DNA from: JBCBKU01 sp038521345
GTDB lineage: Bacteria; Pseudomonadota; Alphaproteobacteria; Rhodobacterales; Rhodobacteraceae
Length of the DNA stretch: 45,081 bases
Direction: 5' to 3'
Assembly: GCA_038521345.1 (NCBI GenBank)
Contig: JBCBKU010000024.1
Location: forward strand, 1-45,081
The notes under the pieces are model-generated. The model worked only from the letters and a program-made list of their open reading frames with translations, was not told the origin of the DNA and did no database searches. Numbering within the stretch: the first letter of the stretch is position 1; each line of letters starts with the position of its first letter. Of this stretch, positions 40,851 to 45,081 are shown in pieces. The position numbers were made by a program, and so were the translations under genes.

Positions 40851-41504
40851 ATGACGGTCTTGATTACAGGTGCAAGCCGCGGCATCGGGGCCGCCCTTGC
40901 CGAGGCGGCGACACGCGCCGGCCACGATGTGATCGGCACCGCCCGCGATCCCAAAAGCGGTTCCGGACTTCTTCCGCTTGAGGTGACAGACCAGGCCAGC
41001 CACGCCCGACTTGCCGAGACAGTTGGGCACCGGCCGATCGAGACGCTGGTCTGCAATGCAGGGGTCTATCCCGACAAGGGCCAGACCCTGGCGGACGGAT
41101 ACCCGGCCGATATGTGGGCGGAAGGTTTTGCTGCGAATGTGACCGGCGTCTTTCTCACGATCCAGACACTCCTGCCCAATCTCCGCGCGGCGCATGGTGC
41201 GAAGATCGGCATTATCTCAAGCCAGATGGCCAGCCACACCCGCGCACCGGGCGGCTCTTACATCTACCGGGCATCGAAGGCAGCAGTCTTGAACCTCGGT
41301 CGCAACCTTGCAACGGATCTCGCCGGCGAGGGGATCGCCGTCGGCATCTACCATCCTGGCTGGGTCCGAACCGATATGGGCGGCGCTTCGGCAGATATCG
41401 GCGTCGAAGAGGCCGCCACCGGCCTGCTCGACCGCCTTGCGTCTCTCTCGATCGCCACCACGGGTGTTTTTGAAACCTGGGACGGACGTTCCCACCCGTA
41501 CTGA
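40851..41504 (+). CDS. Short-chain dehydrogenase/reductase (SDR)
   Basis: This 217-residue classical SDR binds NAD(P)H at VLITGASRGIGAALAEAA near the N-terminus, has NAG in LVCNAGVYPD, the catalytic Ser of GIISSQMAS and the YRASK active-site Tyr and Lys in SYIYRASKAAVLNL. The sequence HPGWVRTDMGG follows as in other members of this subgroup. Length and motifs resemble small SDRs of unknown substrate, close to the C-factor/CsgA-like group. The start is one base after the DUF1178 stop; a longer open frame upstream is only read-through of that gene. The substrate is unknown. Confidence 0.9.
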   Translation: MTVLITGASRGIGAALAEAATRAGHDVIGTARDPKSGSGLLPLEVTDQASHARLAETVGHRPIETLVCNAGVYPDKGQTLADGYPADMWAEGFAANVTGVFLTIQTLLPNLRAAHGAKIGIISSQMASHTRAPGGSYIYRASKAAVLNLGRNLATDLAGEGIAVGIYHPGWVRTDMGGASADIGVEEAATGLLDRLASLSIATTGVFETWDGRSHPY

Positions 41505-41582
41505 GCCCGCCGATCCGGCCAAGATCCCTTGCTCTCCGGGCGCCAAGCGCCTATGACGCCGCGGGTTTTTCCAGGGGCTTCG

Positions 41583-42821
41583 ATGTCCATCCTCGTCATG
41601 AAATTCGGTGGCACGTCCGTGGCCACGCTGGATCGGATCCGCCGCGCCGCCAAACGCGTGGGCCGTGAAGTGGCCGCCGGACACGACGTGATCGTGATCG
41701 TCTCTGCGATGGCAGGGCGGACGAATGAACTCGTCGGCTGGGTGCAGGAGACGGCCCCGTTCTTCGACGCGCGCGAATACGATGCCGTGGTGTCGTCCGG
41801 TGAGAACGTCACCGCGGGGTTGATGGCGCTGACCCTGCAGGAAATGGATGTGCCTGCCCGATCCTGGCAGGGCTGGCAGGTCCCGCTTCTGACGACATCG
41901 GCCCATGGGGCCGCCCGGATCGAAGAGATCCCGACCGACAACATCTCAGCAAAGTTCGCCGAGGGCATGCGGGTCGCAGTCGTCGCCGGGTTTCAAGGGA
42001 TCAGCCCCGAGGGCCGCATCACAACGCTGGGCCGAGGCGGATCCGACACGACGGCGGTGGCCTTCGCCGCAGCCTTCGACGCGGTTCGCTGCGATATCTA
42101 CACGGATGTGGACGGGGTCTACACGACCGATCCAAGGGTTTCTGACAAGGCCCGCAAACTCGACCGGATCGCCTTCGAAGAGATGCTGGAGCTGGCCTCG
42201 CTCGGGGCCAAAGTTCTGCAGACACGGTCGGTCGAACTCGCCATGCGCTATAATGTTCGCCTTCGGGTTCTCTCAAGCTTCGAAGATAACGGGGACAATG
42301 CTGGCACCCTGGTCTGTGCCGAGGAGGATATCGTGGAGAAGAACGTGGTCGCCGGGGTCGCCTATAGCCGCGACGAAGCCAAGATGACGCTGATTTCGGT
42401 TGCGGACCGACCCGGTATCGCCGCGGCCATCTTTTCGCCCCTGGCCGAAGCGGGTGTGAACGTCGACATGATCGTCCAGAACATCTCCGAAGAGGGCCGG
42501 ACCGACATGACGTTCTCTTGCCCGACCGATCACGTGGCGCGAGCCGAAAAGGCCATGAGCGAGTCCAAGGACCGTGGCGAGATCAACTTCCACGATCTTG
42601 TCGCCGACACCGGCGTGGCCAAGATCTCGGTGGTCGGGATCGGCATGCGGAGCCATGCCGGTGTGGCCAGCCAGATGTTTCGCGCCCTGCGCGACGAGGG
42701 GATCAATATCAAGGTGATCACCACCTCCGAGATCAAGATCTCGGTCCTGATCGACCGCAAATACATGGAACTCGCCGTGCAAGCGCTTCACGACGCGTTC
42801 GGTCTCGAAACGGCCTCCTGA
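41583..42821 (+). CDS. lysC: Aspartate kinase
   Basis: This 412-residue enzyme makes aspartyl phosphate, the first step of the lysine, threonine, methionine and diaminopimelate pathways. The kinase domain starts VMKFGGTSVATLDRIRRAA, and has VVSSGENVTAGLMALTL, TLGRGGSDTTAVAFAAAFDA and CDIYTDVDGVYTTDPR. Two ACT domains follow, with EAKMTLISVADRPGIAAAIF and VAKISVVGIGMRSHAGVASQ; these usually give feedback inhibition by lysine and threonine. The start is fixed by the family N-terminus at 41583; the upstream extension is not conserved in character. It is followed by ptsP, an order I recall as conserved in alphaproteobacteria. Confidence 0.96.
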   Translation: MSILVMKFGGTSVATLDRIRRAAKRVGREVAAGHDVIVIVSAMAGRTNELVGWVQETAPFFDAREYDAVVSSGENVTAGLMALTLQEMDVPARSWQGWQVPLLTTSAHGAARIEEIPTDNISAKFAEGMRVAVVAGFQGISPEGRITTLGRGGSDTTAVAFAAAFDAVRCDIYTDVDGVYTTDPRVSDKARKLDRIAFEEMLELASLGAKVLQTRSVELAMRYNVRLRVLSSFEDNGDNAGTLVCAEEDIVEKNVVAGVAYSRDEAKMTLISVADRPGIAAAIFSPLAEAGVNVDMIVQNISEEGRTDMTFSCPTDHVARAEKAMSESKDRGEINFHDLVADTGVAKISVVGIGMRSHAGVASQMFRALRDEGINIKVITTSEIKISVLIDRKYMELAVQALHDAFGLETAS

Positions 42822-42916
42822 TCGGCGCATCGCCCAGAACACGCTGGCCAAGCGGCGGGCCAGATGCGAGACTGGGCCGCCATTGTGACAGGGACAGCCG
42901 GTGCAAACCGGATCAA

Positions 42917-45081
42917 ATGGGCATGAGCCAAAGCACCGAAAGCGAAAGCCGCAAGCTTCTCGGACGCCTTCAGGCCGTCATGGCCGAGGCCGAGGCCGGC
43001 CAGGCACGGCTGGACAAGATCGTGCGCCTCGTGGCCACGTCGATGGAAACCGAAGTTTGCTCGATCTACCTGCACCGCGACGCGGAAACGCTTGAACTCT
43101 GCGCGACCGAGGGCCTGAACCCCGAGGCCGTCCACCAGACTCGGATGCGGCTGGGTGAAGGGCTGGTCGGACGTGTGGCCCGACGTGCGCGCCCGATCAA
43201 CACAGCCAACGCCCCTCAGCACAAGGGCTTTCGCTATATGCCGGAAACCGGGGAAGAGATCTTCTCGTCTTTTCTTGGTGTCCCGATCCAGCGTCTGGGC
43301 GAGAGCCTTGGTGTGCTGGTCGTCCAGTCGAAAGACGCCCGCGAGTTCACCGACGACGGGGTCTATGCGCTGGAAGTCGTGGCCATGGTCCTGGCCGAGA
43401 TGACCGAACTTGGCGCGTTCGTGGGCGAAGGTACCGGGGTTGAGGCGCGCCATACACAGCCCGAATTGTTCCGCGGCGGCATCGGTCAGGAAGGGGCGGC
43501 CGAAGGACATGTTTGGTTGCACGAGCCTAGGGTCGTGGTGACGAACCCGTTCGCCGAAGATCCCGAGGCCGAGCGAACCCGGCTTGTCGCCGCCGTCGAC
43601 CAATTGCGCATGTCCGTGGATCAAATGCTCTCGACTGCCGATCCCACGGATAAAGAGCATCGCGACGTCCTCGAAGCCTACCGCATGTTCGCCAATTCCC
43701 GGGGCTGGCTGCGGCGGATGGAGGACGACATCGCCCGGGGGCTCTCCGCAGAAGCCGCCGTTGAAAAGGAACAATCGTCGGCCCGGGCCCGAATGGACGA
43801 CGCGGATGCCTATTTGCGGGAACGCCTGCATGACCTTGACGATCTTTCCAACCGGCTCCTCCGCATCCTGACGGGACAGGGCGCTGACACAGGCGCGTCC
43901 TTGCCCGACGACCCGATCCTCGTGGCGCGCAATATCGGGCCGGGCGAACTCTTGGAATATGGCCGTCGGCTCAAAGGTATTGTTCTGGAACAGGGCTCGG
44001 TCGGAAGCCACGCCGCCATCGTCGCCCGCGCCTGGGCCATCCCGCTGATCGTCAACGCCGAGCGGATCACGACCGAAGCCCTTAACGGGGATCACGTCAT
44101 GGTCGATGCCGAACAGGGCGCCGTGCATCTGCGCCCCGAAGAATCGGTCATCCGGGCCTTTCGTGACAAGCTGGCGATGCGCGCCGAGGCTCAGAAACGC
44201 TATGTCTCCTTGCGCGGGGAACCTGCACAGGCAAAGTGCGGATCAACGGTTGCCCTTCAGATGAATGCGGGCCTGATGGCCGACCTGCCGTCTTTGGAAA
44301 GCTCCGGCGCCGAGGGGGTTGGCCTGTTCCGGACGGAACTGCAGTTCCTCGTTCGCAACCAGGTTCCGCGGCGTGGCGAGCTGGCGGCGCTTTATGCCCG
44401 GGTCATGGATGCCGCGAAGGGCAAGCGTGTTGTCTTTCGCACGCTCGACATCGGGTCCGATAAGGTCCTCCCGTACATGAAACCCCAGGACGAACCGAAC
44501 CCGGCACTGGGTTGGCGCGCAATCCGCGTCGGGCTCGACAAGCCGGGCGTTATGCGGATGCAGATCCAAGCCCTCATCCGCGCCGCCGAAGGCCGACCGC
44601 TGACGGTGATGTTTCCTTTCGTGGCGCAATTCGACGAGTTTCGGGCAGGCCGGTCCATGGTCCTGAAAGAGATCGACCGGGAAGCGAAACTGGGCCACGT
44701 GCTACCCGAGAAACTCGAGATCGGGGCAATGCTCGAAACGCCCAGCCTCGCATTCGCGCCACGGCAGTTCTACGAGATGGCCGATTTCATCTCGATCGGC
44801 GGCAACGATCTGAAGCAGTTCTTCTTCGCCGCAGACCGTGAAAACGAACGGGTCCGGCGCCGCTACGATACACTGAACGTGTCGTTCCTTACCTTCATTG
44901 AACAGATCGTCGCCCGCTGCGCCGAGGCGGATACGCCGGTCAGCTTCTGCGGCGAAGACGCGGGGCGCCCGATCGAGGCCGTGTGCTTTGCGGCGATGGG
45001 CCTTCGTACGCTGTCGATGCGCCCGGCATCGATCGGTCCCGTCAAGCATCTGATCCGGCGCGTGAACCTTGATGAAGCCAA
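42917..45081 (+). CDS. ptsP: PTS-Ntr enzyme I, phosphoenolpyruvate-protein phosphotransferase PtsP (3' truncated)
   Basis: At least 721 residues are present; the gene runs past the window end, with nearly all of the protein included. The N-terminal GAF domain (about 1-160, VCSIYLHRDAETLELCATEG) is the mark of the nitrogen PTS enzyme rather than the sugar one. The phospho-accepting His365 is in GSVGSHAAIVARAWAIPLIV. The PEP-binding barrel has GVGLFRTELQFL, IGAMLETPSLAF, ISIGGNDLKQFFFAADREN and the catalytic Cys678 in VSFCGEDAGRP. It starts the PtsP-NPr-EIIANtr phosphorelay that links nitrogen and carbon status to potassium transport and stress control. An ATG six bases later (42923) is an alternative start; GGA lies closer to 42917. 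Confidence 0.94.
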   Translation, partial: MGMSQSTESESRKLLGRLQAVMAEAEAGQARLDKIVRLVATSMETEVCSIYLHRDAETLELCATEGLNPEAVHQTRMRLGEGLVGRVARRARPINTANAPQHKGFRYMPETGEEIFSSFLGVPIQRLGESLGVLVVQSKDAREFTDDGVYALEVVAMVLAEMTELGAFVGEGTGVEARHTQPELFRGGIGQEGAAEGHVWLHEPRVVVTNPFAEDPEAERTRLVAAVDQLRMSVDQMLSTADPTDKEHRDVLEAYRMFANSRGWLRRMEDDIARGLSAEAAVEKEQSSARARMDDADAYLRERLHDLDDLSNRLLRILTGQGADTGASLPDDPILVARNIGPGELLEYGRRLKGIVLEQGSVGSHAAIVARAWAIPLIVNAERITTEALNGDHVMVDAEQGAVHLRPEESVIRAFRDKLAMRAEAQKRYVSLRGEPAQAKCGSTVALQMNAGLMADLPSLESSGAEGVGLFRTELQFLVRNQVPRRGELAALYARVMDAAKGKRVVFRTLDIGSDKVLPYMKPQDEPNPALGWRAIRVGLDKPGVMRMQIQALIRAAEGRPLTVMFPFVAQFDEFRAGRSMVLKEIDREAKLGHVLPEKLEIGAMLETPSLAFAPRQFYEMADFISIGGNDLKQFFFAADRENERVRRRYDTLNVSFLTFIEQIVARCAEADTPVSFCGEDAGRPIEAVCFAAMGLRTLSMRPASIGPVKHLIRRVNLDEA

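Noticed and set aside
41536..41572. Possible terminator between the SDR gene and lysC (GGCGC...GCGCC and later GGGTTTTT)
   Set aside because: The stem and the T-run are about 15 bases apart, so it does not form a normal intrinsic terminator.
42788..44128. 446-residue open frame on the minus strand
   Set aside because: Antisense to ptsP, whose GAF domain and phospho-His motif are unambiguous.

Overview
The window is about 45 kb of GC-rich, densely coded chromosome. It most likely comes from a marine alphaproteobacterium of the Rhodobacteraceae (Roseobacter group). This rests on family-level recognition of the proteins and on gene order: lysC followed by ptsP, a pcm-tolC pair, a TauR-like regulator divergent from a Tpa-like aminotransferase, and many ABC and TTT uptake operons with ATGA or TGATG start-stop overlaps. 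No database search was possible. Both ends cut genes: an ABC exporter at the left edge and ptsP at the right edge. No phage, insertion sequence, CRISPR array or integrase was seen.

Left part (1-8.1 kb), mostly housekeeping. It holds an ABC exporter half-transporter that overlaps a family 2 glycosyltransferase tail to tail, a YgfZ-like folate-binding protein, elongation factor P, a small conserved protein with its own terminator, and a leftward group pcm-tolC-acidic protein-membrane protein. The acidic 411-residue protein has the layout of the polar organiser PopZ: a short N-terminal helix, a long acidic linker and a C-terminal helical domain. tRNA-Cys(GCA) follows.

Uptake and catabolic part (8.2-36.7 kb). 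Four leftward units each look like one pathway. (i) A BMP-type ABC importer is followed by a 2-oxoglutarate/Fe(II) oxygenase, a VOC protein and an isochorismatase-like hydrolase, suggesting uptake and oxidative breakdown of a nucleoside- or nucleobase-like compound. (ii) A tripartite tricarboxylate transporter TctCBA is followed by a class III CoA-transferase and a citryl-CoA-lyase-like protein, suggesting import, CoA activation and cleavage of a citrate-like acid. (iii) A family 1 binding protein, two permeases and a UgpC-type ATPase are followed by a tandem-domain glycerophosphodiesterase, a LacI regulator and an inositol-monophosphatase-family enzyme. This suggests glycerophosphodiester use, perhaps glycerophosphoinositol. 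A perfect 24-bp palindrome upstream of this operon is a good candidate LacI operator. (iv) A taurine-pyruvate-aminotransferase-like gene is divergent from a MocR/TauR-type regulator.

Between (i) and (ii), on the plus strand, lies a two-gene surface-glycan unit. It has a 1374-residue fusion of repeated FDPxFY/DPLxHY modules, a HAD-like domain and a WsaF-like glycosyltransferase, followed by a sulfotransferase-like protein.

Right part (36.8-45 kb). It holds KDO-8-phosphate synthase coupled to a threonine-dehydratase-like enzyme, an AcuC-type deacetylase, a Nudix protein, a DUF1178 protein, a short-chain dehydrogenase, aspartate kinase, and the PTS-Ntr enzyme I (PtsP), which is cut by the window end.
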